The translations under genes and the position numbers were made by a program. DNA of 64,000 bases from Planobispora rosea (GTDB lineage: Bacteria; Actinomycetota; Actinomycetes; Streptosporangiales; Streptosporangiaceae): positions 1-64,000 of the forward strand of contig NZ_BMQP01000036.1 in NCBI RefSeq assembly GCF_014648175.1. The letters run 5' to 3'. Positions 25,870 through 34,481 of this stretch are shown here, in pieces. Under the pieces are notes generated by a model, which was not told the DNA's origin, made no database searches, and worked only from the letters and a program-made list of their open reading frames with translations. The first letter of the stretch is position 1. Each line of letters opens with the position of its first letter.

Positions 25870-26322
25870 GCGCGAAACCTACCAGTCAGTCACTTGGCCG
25901 GACAGGGGAGTGCCCGGGGGTCCGTGGGTCTTCTCCATCCCCCGAATCCCCCATGTCACACGCGCGCACCATAACCCGCGCCTTACCGTCCGCGACCGCC
26001 TGACGGCCGAACCTTGACCCAAGGTGTACCCGGCATGCCCGGCCCGGTGGCTTGACGGGGGCGAGGGGAGGGGCCGGGAGGGGTGCCGATGGGCGGTGGA
26101 TCCGGTCCGAGCCCTGCTCCCGCCGCGCCGGGCGCGGTAACGGACCGGTAATCGGCCGCCCGCTCAGGCGCCGGGACGGAGCGCCTGAGCGGTGGACGCC
26201 CGGTGGACGCGGCCGTGCAGGGTGGAGCCATCGGAACCGGGCGGGTTCGCCGCCCGTTCCCGTCGAGCGCCGACAGGCCGCTCGTCCTTCCGCGTTCCAC
26301 CTCAGCGATTCGGAGCATGCAC
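25870..26322. other. Intergenic region between two divergent genes, with a hairpin
   Basis: No gene is seen in 453 bases. A perfect 12-bp inverted repeat (CCGCTCAGGCGC at 26160-26171, complement at 26181-26192, 9-base loop) lies about 130 bases before the reductase start. It has no T run, so it is an operator or RNA leader structure rather than a terminator. Promoters for both flanking genes should also be here. Confidence 0.5.
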
Positions 26323-27198
26323 ATGAGCAGCGAGCGTTCATCGGTCACCGTCCTCGGCCTGGGCATGATGGGGACCGCCCTGGCCGGCGCGTTCCTCGCG
26401 GGCGGTCACCCGACGACCGTCTGGAACCGCTCCGCCGGCAGGGGAGACGACCTCGTCGGCAGGGGCGCGGTGCGTGCCGCCGCGGTCGGCGCCGCGGTCG
26501 AGGCCGGGCAGGTGGTGGTCGTCTGCGTCCGCGACTACGACGCGGTACGGGAGACCCTGGAGCCGGTGAGCGCGGCGCTGGCGGGCCGGGTGGTGGTCAA
26601 CCTGACCTCCGGGACGTCGCAGGAGGCGCGCGACCTCGCCGATTGGGCCGCCGGACACGGGATCCGCTACCTCGATGGGGCGATCATGATGACCCCGCAG
26701 GGCATCGGCACGCCCGAGGCGGTCATCCTCTACGGCGGGGAGCAGGAGCTCTTCGAGGAGACCAGGCCGGTGCTGGACCGGCTGGGCGGCGGCGGCACCT
26801 ACCTGGGATCCGACACCGGCATCCCGGCACTGTACGACGTGGCCCTGCTGGACATCATGTGGGCGACGCTCAACGGCTTCCTGCACGCCGTCGCGCTGGT
26901 CGGCACCGAGAAGATCTCGGCGACGGCGTTCCTGCCGTTCGTCACCGGCTGGCTGGGCGGGGTGACCTCGTTCCTGCCCGCCATGGCCGAACAGATCGAC
27001 GCCGGTGAGTACGCGGCGCACGACGCGACGCTGGAGACCCACCTGTCACCGCTGGGCCACCTGATCCACGAGAGCCGGGCCCGGGGCGTCGACGTCGATC
27101 TGCCCGGCCGTACCAAGGCCATGGTCGAGCGGGCGATCGCCGACGGCCACGCCTTCGACGGCTACGCGCGGCTGATCGAGCGGATGCGCGGGCGGTAG
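26323..27198 (+). CDS. NAD(P)-dependent oxidoreductase, imine reductase-like
   Basis: 291 residues. Rossmann motif VLGLGMMGTALAGAFLAGG, then NRSAGRGDDLVGRGA (NADP-type). The C-terminal helical domain begins ALYDVALLDIMWATLNGFLHAVAL, the stretch typical of imine reductases within the beta-hydroxyacid dehydrogenase superfamily. ATG 26323 has GGAG 7 bases upstream. Its last 153 bases overlap, antisense, the 3' end of the SARP gene. The natural substrate is unknown. Confidence 0.85.
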   Translation: MSSERSSVTVLGLGMMGTALAGAFLAGGHPTTVWNRSAGRGDDLVGRGAVRAAAVGAAVEAGQVVVVCVRDYDAVRETLEPVSAALAGRVVVNLTSGTSQEARDLADWAAGHGIRYLDGAIMMTPQGIGTPEAVILYGGEQELFEETRPVLDRLGGGGTYLGSDTGIPALYDVALLDIMWATLNGFLHAVALVGTEKISATAFLPFVTGWLGGVTSFLPAMAEQIDAGEYAAHDATLETHLSPLGHLIHESRARGVDVDLPGRTKAMVERAIADGHAFDGYARLIERMRGR

Positions 27199-28731
27199 GA
27201 GCCCGCGCAGGTGGCCACGGAGGCGGTCGCGCCGCTCGCCGGGCGGGCCGTCCGGCTCCACCGAGCCGGTGAGCCACAGGAAGTCGAGCAGCTGGTCCAC
27301 CGCGGCGTCGGAGAGCCGGTCCAGCGTCAGCACGGCGGAGTCCGTCCTGCCGCCGCCCCAGAAGGGCCTGCGGTCCAGCAGGTCCGCGCGGGCCGCCGCG
27401 ACCACCAGCACGGGGATCGGATCCGCGCCCGCGGTCAGTTCGTCCAAGAACTCCAGCAGGGCGTCCGGCACCTCGTGCAGATCGTCGATGACCATGACCA
27501 GCGGCAGGTCCAGCCGGTGCTCGGCGACGAACTCCTTCCACACCGCCGCCATGCTCGCGGCGTCCCGGTCCCCGTCCGCCGCGAGCATCCCTTCGAGGCG
27601 GGAGAGAACCCCGGCCGGTAGCCGGGCGGCACCGCCCAGGCTCTGGATCGTGACGCCGGTGACCGGGCACCGGCTCACCAGATACCGGGCGGACCGCGCC
27701 TGGCCGACGAGCCGGCGCTCGACCTCGATCAGGAACCGGGTCTTGCCGAGCCCCGGACCGCCCAGCACCGTCACCAGGTGCGGTCTGCGCCGGTGCCCGG
27801 TCCGCTCCAGCATCCCCTGGACGACGGCGAGCTCGTACTCCCGGTCCACGATCGGCAGGGCATGACCGGTCAGGCACTCCTCCACGGAGCCCATGCCGGT
27901 CCGCGCGGCTCCCGCCGCCGTCCCGGCCGGTGCCTCGATCGCGGCCGGGGGCCGGCCGGCCGCGGCGGGGCGGAGGGAGGGATCGTGGTTGAGGATCGCC
28001 CGCTGCAGCGATCGCAGGTCGTGGCCGGGATCGACGCCCAGATCCTCCACCAGCGCGGCGCGCGTGCGCCCGTACGCCTCCAGGGCGTCCGCCTGGCGCC
28101 CGCACCGGTAGAGGGCGAGCATGAGGTGGCCGCAGGATCTCTCGCGCAGCGGATCGTTCTCCACCACGGTCTCAAGCTCGCGCACCACCTCGCGATGCCG
28201 GCCGCAGGCGAGCGCCGCCTCGAAGTAGTCGTCCATCGCGTCGAGCCGGGCGTTGTCCACCGCCGCCAGCTCCGGCCAGGCGATGCCGGTCTCGACGAGG
28301 TCGGCGAGCGCGGGGCCGCGCCACAGGTCCAGCGCCTCCCGGAGAACCGCGGCGGCCTGCGCGTACTCGCCCCGGGCGAGACGGGAACGGCCCTGGGCGG
28401 CCAGCCGCTCGAACACATGGAGATCGACCTGCTCGGGATCGACTGTGAGCATGTATCCGGGGGGCCGGGTGACCAGCACCACCCCATCCGCCCGGCCGCC
28501 GCCGGCCAGCGCCGCGCGCAGGCCCGAGACGGCGTTCTGCAGGATCTTCCGTGCCGAAGCGGGGGCCTCGCCCGCGGGCCAGAGCGCGTCCAGCAGCCTG
28601 CTCGTCGCCACGACCCGGTTGGCGTGCAGCAGGAGCAGGGCGAGCACCGAACGCCGCCTGGCGCCGCCGAGGACGGCCACCCGCTGTCCGTCATAGACCT
28701 CCAGCGGGCCCAGCATGCGAAGACGCATCAC
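27046..28731 (-). CDS. SARP/AfsR-type regulator, C-terminally truncated
   Basis: 561 residues: N-terminal OmpR-like winged helix (about 1-95), bacterial transcriptional activation domain (about 98-250), then the start of an ATPase domain with P-loop GGPGLGKTRF and Walker B LVMVIDDLHE. Full-length AfsR-like proteins continue for several hundred residues; here the frame ends soon after, and its last ~50 residues are antisense to the reductase gene. The ATPase module thus looks cut off. SARPs activate secondary-metabolite or developmental genes; no cluster is adjacent apart from the reductase. Confidence 0.85.
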   Translation of the reverse strand: MMRLRMLGPLEVYDGQRVAVLGGARRRSVLALLLLHANRVVATSRLLDALWPAGEAPASARKILQNAVSGLRAALAGGGRADGVVLVTRPPGYMLTVDPEQVDLHVFERLAAQGRSRLARGEYAQAAAVLREALDLWRGPALADLVETGIAWPELAAVDNARLDAMDDYFEAALACGRHREVVRELETVVENDPLRERSCGHLMLALYRCGRQADALEAYGRTRAALVEDLGVDPGHDLRSLQRAILNHDPSLRPAAAGRPPAAIEAPAGTAAGAARTGMGSVEECLTGHALPIVDREYELAVVQGMLERTGHRRRPHLVTVLGGPGLGKTRFLIEVERRLVGQARSARYLVSRCPVTGVTIQSLGGAARLPAGVLSRLEGMLAADGDRDAASMAAVWKEFVAEHRLDLPLVMVIDDLHEVPDALLEFLDELTAGADPIPVLVVAAARADLLDRRPFWGGGRTDSAVLTLDRLSDAAVDQLLDFLWLTGSVEPDGPPGERRDRLRGHLRGLLPPAHPLDQPRVAVEGVAVGDRPLDHGLGTAGQIDVDAPGPALVDQVAQR

Positions 28732-28838
28732 ACCTGTCCGGGATCGGGGGCCGCCATGCCCTGATCGTATCCGTCGGGCCCGACGGCCCCCGGCGCACCG
28801 GGCAGGCGCCGGGCCCGCGTCCGGGCTCCGGCTCGGGC

Positions 28839-29807
28839 CTACAGCGGAGGAACCGACCAGCCCTTCTCCGCCCAGAGCGGCGCGTGCTCGGCGTTGACGA
28901 ACAGCCGGTCCTCCGGGTTCGGGACGCGGTGGTAGCTCTGCGGGTGGAGCAGCTCGCGGGCGCTGTCGGACAGGTCGAGGACGTAGCGGTCCGGGGCCCG
29001 GCGGCCGGCCAGGAATCGCAGCTCGAAGGCGTGCAGCCGGAGCGGGTCCGCCGGGTTCCAGAGCCCGTGGCCCGCCTCACGCGCCTGCCGTACCGACTCG
29101 CGGGCCTGACCCAGCGCGCCCCGCTCGGCCAGCTTCCTGGCCGACCCCGGCGCCGGTACGGCCTGCGCCACCCGATCATGCTGCCGGGCGAAGGGGTCCA
29201 CGTTGGGCCAGATGAAGTAGGGCATGACATGCCCGTGCGCGAGCAGGCGTTCGTTGTACGGCGCCGGCCGGGGCCTGTGCCGCTGTTCCCGGTTGACGTA
29301 GCACAGCAGCCTGCCGTACCGGTCGAGGATCTCGTGCGCGAAGGCCAGTCGCAGCTTGAAGGTCTCGGGGGTCAGTCCCTGCTCGGCGATGTCCGAGGTG
29401 ATCATGTCCATGAGCGCCCGGGTGGGCGGGCCGCCGTGCGCGGCGTGGTTGGCGGCCGTGGAGGCGTCCAGCTTCCCCAGCAGGTGGGAGTGGAGCGCCG
29501 AGCGCAGCGGCAGCGGTTCGAGCCCGGGCGCGAACGGGTCGGTGAGGAACTGCGCCCACGCCGGGTGCGAGATCTTGGTGAAGCTCTTGGGCCAGTCGGG
29601 GAAGTCGGAGTTGCGGGGCAGCTCGAAGCTGACCTCGGGGGCGTCCACGCCGAGCAGGCGCACGCCGAAGTTGCCGTCGGCTGCGATGTTGATCGTGTCG
29701 CCGTCGTGGACGATCTTGTCGATGGGCTGGGGGCCACCCGCGGACCGCGCCAGGAGCGCGTGTCCGACGGTGACGCCGGGGACGGGCTGTTCGATCGCCT
29801 TGGCCAT
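28839..29807 (-). CDS. Staphylococcal-nuclease-fold (thermonuclease-like) protein
   Basis: 322 residues from ATG 29807. DGDTINIAADGNFGVRLLGVDAPEV carries the SNase-type catalytic Asp, Arg, Asp and Glu, and RYGRLLCYV supplies the distal Arg. Between them lies a ~130-residue insertion (about 100-215), much longer than in nucleases, and the C-terminus has extra ~100 residues. No signal peptide is visible, so it is probably cytosolic. Nuclease activity is plausible but not certain. Confidence 0.75.
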   Translation of the reverse strand: MAKAIEQPVPGVTVGHALLARSAGGPQPIDKIVHDGDTINIAADGNFGVRLLGVDAPEVSFELPRNSDFPDWPKSFTKISHPAWAQFLTDPFAPGLEPLPLRSALHSHLLGKLDASTAANHAAHGGPPTRALMDMITSDIAEQGLTPETFKLRLAFAHEILDRYGRLLCYVNREQRHRPRPAPYNERLLAHGHVMPYFIWPNVDPFARQHDRVAQAVPAPGSARKLAERGALGQARESVRQAREAGHGLWNPADPLRLHAFELRFLAGRRAPDRYVLDLSDSARELLHPQSYHRVPNPEDRLFVNAEHAPLWAEKGWSVPPL

Positions 29808-29938
29808 GCTCACATCATCAACGCCGATATGCGGCCCGTCAGGAGGATCGCCGGAATATTGATCGCCTGAGCGAACCAACCGCCATGAGGCCACGTCTGA
29901 TCATGTGTCGTTGATGTCCGGAAGGTGAGGAAACACCT

Positions 29939-30550
29939 ATGAGGGTCGTGAAGACCGTAGCCGCGGTGGGAACCGCGGCCCTGCTCGTCCTCGGCGGCGG
30001 GGCGGCGGCGGGAGCCGCGGCCGGGCTGCCCCAGGGGTTCCTGCTGTACGAGGCCAAGGCCGAGGGACCCAAGAAGTCGTGGGAGACGTGGAAGATCGAC
30101 GACAGCCTCCGCACGCCGCTGACGCTGAACCCGTGCCACGTCGAGCGTCCCTGGGACGGCCGCCGCTCGGCGGCCCGGTCCATCACGTACGTCGCCGAGA
30201 CCGACCTGCTCAACGAGCAGGTCGTGGTGTACCGCAGCGAGCGCGCCGCCCGCGCCGCGATGGCCGGGCTCCGCTCCCAGCTCAAGCGGTGCGCGAAGAC
30301 CGGCAAGGGCTACGACGCCGCCACCTACCGCTGGAAGGGCGTGGGCATCGGCGACGAGGCGCTGCGGGCCGGCGGGTCGTACTTCGAGTCCAGGTTCCGC
30401 TACGTCGCGGCCCGGCACGGCAGGGCCGTCATCGTCTACGGCGAGGACGGCAACTTCACCTCCAAGCTGGCGAACCGGCACTTCCGCGGGCTGGAGCGCG
30501 ACGCCAGGAAGATGGCGGCCAAGGTCTGCGACCTGCCCGGAGTCTGCTGA
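29939..30550 (+). CDS. Secreted protein of unknown function
   Basis: 203 residues with a Sec signal peptide (MRVVKTVAAVGTAALLVLGG, cleavage near residues 26-28). The mature part has Cys at three sites (LNPCHV, LKRCAK, and KVCDLPGVC with two Cys), Arg/Lys-rich segments and an alternating strand pattern. It resembles the extracellular sensor-like proteins common in actinomycetes, but I recognise no enzyme motif. RBS GGTGAGGA precedes ATG 29939. Confidence 0.78.
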   Translation: MRVVKTVAAVGTAALLVLGGGAAAGAAAGLPQGFLLYEAKAEGPKKSWETWKIDDSLRTPLTLNPCHVERPWDGRRSAARSITYVAETDLLNEQVVVYRSERAARAAMAGLRSQLKRCAKTGKGYDAATYRWKGVGIGDEALRAGGSYFESRFRYVAARHGRAVIVYGEDGNFTSKLANRHFRGLERDARKMAAKVCDLPGVC

Positions 30551-30557
30551 CCCGGTA

Positions 30558-30587
30558 CGGCGGGACCCGGGAGACCGGGTCCCGCCG
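30558..30587. terminator. Bidirectional terminator between convergent genes
   Basis: A perfect 13-bp inverted repeat (CGGCGGGACCCGG, loop GAGA, complement) lies 7 bases after the secreted-protein gene and 26 bases after the bioB stop on the other strand. Confidence 0.85.
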
Positions 30588-30613
30588 AAGGCGTCAGGGC
30601 GTCCGGAACGGCG

Positions 30614-31609
30614 TCAGAGCGTCTGCGACAGCGCCTTGATCGGCATCTTCAGGTCGACCAGCAGCTCCAGGTCCTTGTCCGCGGAGCGCCCGAGCGTGGT
30701 CAGGTAGTTGCCCACGATGATCGCGTTGATTCCGCCGAGCATGCCCTCGCGGGTGCCCAGGTCGCCCAGCGTCAGCTCGCGGCCCCCGGCGTAGCGCAGG
30801 ATCGTGCGGGGCAGCGCCAGCCGGAACGTGGCGATCGTCTTGAGCGCCTCGGCCCCCTCCAGCAGCGGGAGAGTCTCGAAGGGGGTGCCGGGGCGCGGGT
30901 TGAGGAAGTTGAGCGGGACCTCGTCGGGCGCGAGCTCACCCAGCTGCCCGGCGAACTCCGCCCGCTGCTCCAGCGTCTCGCCCATGCCGACGATGCCGCC
31001 GCAGCACAGCTCCATCCCGGCCTCGCGGACCATGAGGCAGGTGTCCCAGCGCTCCTCCCACGTGTGGGTGGTGACGACCTTGCCGAAATGCGACTTCGCG
31101 GTCTCCAGGTTGTGGTTGTAACGGTGCACGCCCATCTCGGCCAGCTCGTCCACCTGGGCCTGGGTCAGCATGCCCAGCGAGCAGGCGACGTTGATGTCCA
31201 CCGCCTCGCGGATCGCCTTCACGCCCTCGCGGACCTGGTCCATGAGCCGCCGGTCGGGCCCGCGCACGGCGGCCACGATGCAGAACTCCGTCGCGCCGGT
31301 CGCGGCCGTCTCCTCGGCGGCCTTGACCAGCGACGGGATGTCCAGCCAGGCCGCGCGCACCGGGGAGGAGAACTGCCCGGACTGCGAGCAGAAGTGGCAG
31401 TCTTCGGGGCAGCCGCCGGTCTTGAGGGAGACGATGCCCTCGACCTCCACCTCGGGGCCGCACCACTTCATGCGCACCTCGTGGGCGAGGGCCAGCAGGT
31501 CCGGCAGGCGATCGTCAGGCAGCCGGAGGCATTCCAGCGCCTGGGCGGCATCGAGGCCCCGGCCCTCCGCGAGGACCTGGACCCGGGCGATCTCGAGGAT
31601 GTCGCTCAA
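30614..31609 (-). CDS. bioB: Biotin synthase BioB
   Basis: Radical SAM enzyme inserting sulfur into dethiobiotin, the last step of biotin synthesis. 331 residues. CPEDCHFC is the CxxxCxxC motif for the [4Fe-4S] cluster; NVACSLGM, ELCCGGIVGMGE and NFLNPRPGTP are family blocks, and further Cys residues (TEFCIV, NVACS, LCCGG) serve the auxiliary cluster. Last gene of bioF-gntR-bioD-bioB, 79 bases after bioD. It may depend on the BsaP-like protein at 21968. Confidence 0.97.
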   Translation of the reverse strand: MSDILEIARVQVLAEGRGLDAAQALECLRLPDDRLPDLLALAHEVRMKWCGPEVEVEGIVSLKTGGCPEDCHFCSQSGQFSSPVRAAWLDIPSLVKAAEETAATGATEFCIVAAVRGPDRRLMDQVREGVKAIREAVDINVACSLGMLTQAQVDELAEMGVHRYNHNLETAKSHFGKVVTTHTWEERWDTCLMVREAGMELCCGGIVGMGETLEQRAEFAGQLGELAPDEVPLNFLNPRPGTPFETLPLLEGAEALKTIATFRLALPRTILRYAGGRELTLGDLGTREGMLGGINAIIVGNYLTTLGRSADKDLELLVDLKMPIKALSQTL

Positions 31610-31688
31610 CTGATGGCTCCGCTCTTCGGGGATCGGCTACGAGGCCCAAGCCTAGACGCGGCCCGCCGGACGGAGGGGTGCGGAGCGC

Positions 31689-32417
31689 TCAGGACAGGGG
31701 GGCGAGCCGGAAGGTGGTGCGGAAGGCGGCGGGGTTGAAGCCGCCGCCGAGCACCGGGCCCAGCCCGGCGCGGGCCACCCCGGCGAAGGCCTCCCGGTCC
31801 AGCGCGCCCGCTCCCTCCGGCAGAACGCCCGCCAGCGGCCGGGCGGACAACATCTCCAGATCCGCCACGTTGCACCGCTCGGCCAGTCCGGGCTCGGCCG
31901 GCCACGACCCGATCACCACCCCGGCCAGGTCGAGCCCCCGGCCGGCCATGGCCTCCAGCGTCAGCGCGGTGTGGTTGAGCGTGCCCAGCGCCGCCCTGGC
32001 GACCACGAGCACCGGCGCCCTGAGCGTCCGGGCGAGATCCGCGAGCGTGGCGCCCTCCTCGTCGAACCGGACGAGCAGCCCGCCCGCACCTTCCACGACC
32101 ACCAGCCGGTGCGACCCGGCCAGCTCCTCGATCCGCTCGGCGGCCTCGGACAGCGACACCGGGGGAACCCCCGCCACCCGGGCCGCGGCGGCCGGCGCCA
32201 GCGGGTCGGGGAACCGGGCGAACTCGAAGGTGGTCGTGACCCCCGAGAGCCGGATGACGTCATCCAGATCGCCGGGCTCGTTCTCCCCGACCCCGGTCTG
32301 CGCCGGCTTGACCACCGCGACCGACGAACCCCGCTCCCGCGCGAGGGCCGCCACAGCGGCCGTGACGACCGTCTTCCCCACCCCGGTGTCGGTCCCGGTA
32401 ACCACGAGAATGCTCAC
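31689..32417 (-). CDS. bioD: ATP-dependent dethiobiotin synthetase BioD
   Basis: Closes the ureido ring of dethiobiotin. 242 residues from GTG 32417, which places the P-loop GTDTGVGKT right at the N-terminus as usual; a GTG at 32426 is also in frame. VKPAQTG and EGAGGLLV are family motifs. It starts 40 bases after the GntR regulator and precedes bioB. Confidence 0.95.
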   Translation of the reverse strand: MSILVVTGTDTGVGKTVVTAAVAALARERGSSVAVVKPAQTGVGENEPGDLDDVIRLSGVTTTFEFARFPDPLAPAAAARVAGVPPVSLSEAAERIEELAGSHRLVVVEGAGGLLVRFDEEGATLADLARTLRAPVLVVARAALGTLNHTALTLEAMAGRGLDLAGVVIGSWPAEPGLAERCNVADLEMLSARPLAGVLPEGAGALDREAFAGVARAGLGPVLGGGFNPAAFRTTFRLAPLS

Positions 32418-32457
32418 CCGCCCCACCCTACGGCTCTCGCACGGCGCGGCCTGCGCC

Positions 32458-33177
32458 TCAGGGGCGGCGCAGGCGGGTGACGAACTTGTAGCGGTCGCCG
32501 CGGTAGAGGGACTGGGCCCACTCGACGGGGTTGCCGTCGGCGTCGAAGGCGTGACGGGTCAGCAGCAGCATCGGCAGGCCGACGTCCACGCCCAGGACCT
32601 GGGCGTCGTACGGCGTCGCGAGCACGGTCTCGATGATCTCCTCGGCGTCCATCAGCCGCACGTTGTAGGCGTTGTGCAGCGTCTCGTACAACGAGGAGTG
32701 GACCTCCAGCTCGCGGCGGAGCCGGGGGAACCGGCGGGCCGACAGGTGGGTGGTGTCGATGGACATCGGCTCGCCGTTGGCCAGACGGAGGCGGTGGATG
32801 CGCAGGACGCGGCCGCCCGGGTTGATCGCCAGGCGGCGGGCCAGGGGCTCGTCCGCGGTGACGTAGCTGATGTCGAGGATCTTGGTGTCCGGCTCCAGGC
32901 CGACGGTCCGCAGGTCGCCGGTGTAGGAGGTCAGCTGGAGGACCTGGGCGACCTTGGGCTGCGCGACGAAGGTGCCCTTGCCCTGGATGCGCACCAGGCG
33001 GCCTTCGACGACGAGTTCCGAGAGCGCCTGGCGCACGGTGGTGCGGGACGTCTCGAAGCGGACGGCGAGGGTCCGCTCGGGAGGCAGGGCGCTGCCGGCG
33101 GGGAGGCTCTTGGTGAGCGCCAGGAGGCTCCGCTTCACGTCGTAATACTTCGGGATGCGGGGGGACTCGTCCGTCAT
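32458..33177 (-). CDS. dasR: GntR/HutC regulator, DasR-like, inside the biotin operon
   Basis: 239 residues from ATG 33177 (RBS GAGGAG). Winged HTH with PPERTLAVRFETSRTTVRQA, then a UTRA effector domain with LRIHRLRLANGEPMSIDTTH and YRGDRYKFVTRL. This is very close to what I recall of Streptomyces DasR, the GlcNAc-6-phosphate-responsive global regulator, and its position between sigR and whiB matches dasR (SCO5231). No dasABC transporter or obvious dre site is adjacent. It lies between bioF (81-base gap) and bioD (40-base gap), likely co-transcribed, so control of biotin genes is possible. Confidence 0.82.
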   Translation of the reverse strand: MTDESPRIPKYYDVKRSLLALTKSLPAGSALPPERTLAVRFETSRTTVRQALSELVVEGRLVRIQGKGTFVAQPKVAQVLQLTSYTGDLRTVGLEPDTKILDISYVTADEPLARRLAINPGGRVLRIHRLRLANGEPMSIDTTHLSARRFPRLRRELEVHSSLYETLHNAYNVRLMDAEEIIETVLATPYDAQVLGVDVGLPMLLLTRHAFDADGNPVEWAQSLYRGDRYKFVTRLRRP

Positions 33178-33258
33178 GGAAGCTCCTCGCCCGTCGGTTC
33201 GGAGCCTTCCGGACACGGAGCGCCGTGCCTGCTCACATCGCCGCGCTGGCTCACATGC

Positions 33259-34413
33259 TCACCTTTTCATCTTGGCCACGGCGGTGAGTGCACCCCGGAT
33301 CACCGCGAGATCATCGGAACTCAGATTGGCCCGCGCGGTCAACCGCAGGCAAGAGCGGCCGACCGGCACCGAGGGCGGCCGGAAGCATCCGGCGCGCACT
33401 CCGTGTTCCGCGCAGATCGCGGCGGCCCGGAGCGCGGCCTCGGGAGGGCCGAGCACGATGGGGACCACCGCACCCGCCGGTTCGCCGGTTTCCAGACCGA
33501 GGTCGCGGGCCATCGAGGCCAGCTCCTTCGCTCTGGTCCGGACAGATCCGGGCAGTTCGGGCTGAGTCCGAAGGATATCCACGGCCGCGAGTGCTGCGGC
33601 CACGCTGCCGGGAGCCAGGCCGGTGTCGAAGATGAACGAGCGGCCGGTGTCTATCAGGGTTTCGGTCACTTCAGGGGCGCCCAGAACCGCTCCGCCCTGG
33701 GCCCCGAGGGACTTCGACAATGTGACGGTTCTCACAACCGTCCGTTCACCCGCCAGACCCGCCGCGTGCACCGCGCCGCGCCCGCCCTCGCCGATCACGC
33801 CGATCGCGTGCGCCTCGTCGACGACCAGCAGCGCGCCCTGCCGTACGGCCGCCGCGTGCAGCTCCTCGATCGGCGCGAGGTCCCCGTCGACGGAGAAGAC
33901 CGCGTCGGTGACCACGATCGCGTGCTCCTCGTCCCGGTCGGCGAGCGCCTTCTCCACGGCCGTCACGTCCTTGTGCGGAGTGATCACCACCCGGGACCGC
34001 GACAGGCGGCAGGCGTCCACGATCGAGGCGTGGTTGCCGGCCTCGGAGACCACCAGGGCGCCGGAGCCCAGGGCTGCGACGGCCGCCAGGTTGGCCAGGT
34101 AACCGGAGGAGAACACCAGCGCGCTCTGCGCCCCGGTGAAGGCGCACAGCGCGTCCTCCAGCCGGGTGTGGAGCGCGGTGGAGCCGGTGACCAGGCGGGA
34201 GCCGGTGGAGCCGGTGCCCCAGATCCGGGTGGCCTCGACCGCGGCCTCGGCCAGGCGCGCGTCCCTGGCCAGTCCCAGGTAGTCGTTGGAGGCCAGGTCG
34301 ACCAGGCCGTCGTCGTCGGGGGTACGGGGGCGTAGGGTCCGCCTCAACCCTGCGGCCTCGCGCTTGAGGGTCGCCGCGCGCAACCGGGTCAGCGGATCCG
34401 GAGTCTGCTCCAT
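33259..34413 (-). CDS. bioF: 8-amino-7-oxononanoate synthase BioF
   Basis: PLP enzyme condensing pimeloyl-thioester and alanine, first committed step of the biotin ring pathway. 384 residues from ATG 34413 (ATG 34422 also possible). LVDLASNDYLGLA, GSRLVTGST, VVDEAHAIGVIG and VTLSKSLGAQGG (Lys binding PLP) are family motifs. First gene of the operon. bioA is not in this window. Confidence 0.94.
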   Translation of the reverse strand: MEQTPDPLTRLRAATLKREAAGLRRTLRPRTPDDDGLVDLASNDYLGLARDARLAEAAVEATRIWGTGSTGSRLVTGSTALHTRLEDALCAFTGAQSALVFSSGYLANLAAVAALGSGALVVSEAGNHASIVDACRLSRSRVVITPHKDVTAVEKALADRDEEHAIVVTDAVFSVDGDLAPIEELHAAAVRQGALLVVDEAHAIGVIGEGGRGAVHAAGLAGERTVVRTVTLSKSLGAQGGAVLGAPEVTETLIDTGRSFIFDTGLAPGSVAAALAAVDILRTQPELPGSVRTRAKELASMARDLGLETGEPAGAVVPIVLGPPEAALRAAAICAEHGVRAGCFRPPSVPVGRSCLRLTARANLSSDDLAVIRGALTAVAKMKR

Positions 34414-34447
34414 ACCGGGCATTTTTACAGTCAACCTCCCCCGATTC

Positions 34448-34470
34448 GCGTTCGGGCCAGCAAAGAACGC
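34448..34470. promoter_or_regulatory. Inverted repeat in the bioF/pdtaS divergent promoter
   Basis: GCGTTC (34448-34453), an 11-base spacer and GAACGC (34465-34470) lie midway in the 68-base gap between two divergent genes. This is a candidate operator for the biotin operon; half-sites are short, so chance is not excluded. Confidence 0.4.
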
Positions 34471-34481
34471 ATGATGCACGG

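Noticed and set aside
27199..28838. A secondary-metabolite gene cluster around the SARP and imine-reductase genes
   Set aside because: No synthase, tailoring or transport genes are adjacent; a regulator and one reductase are not enough.
33178..33258. A DasR (dre) site near dasR or bioF
   Set aside because: No match to ACTGGTCTAGACCAGT-like sequence was seen here or in 34414-34481.
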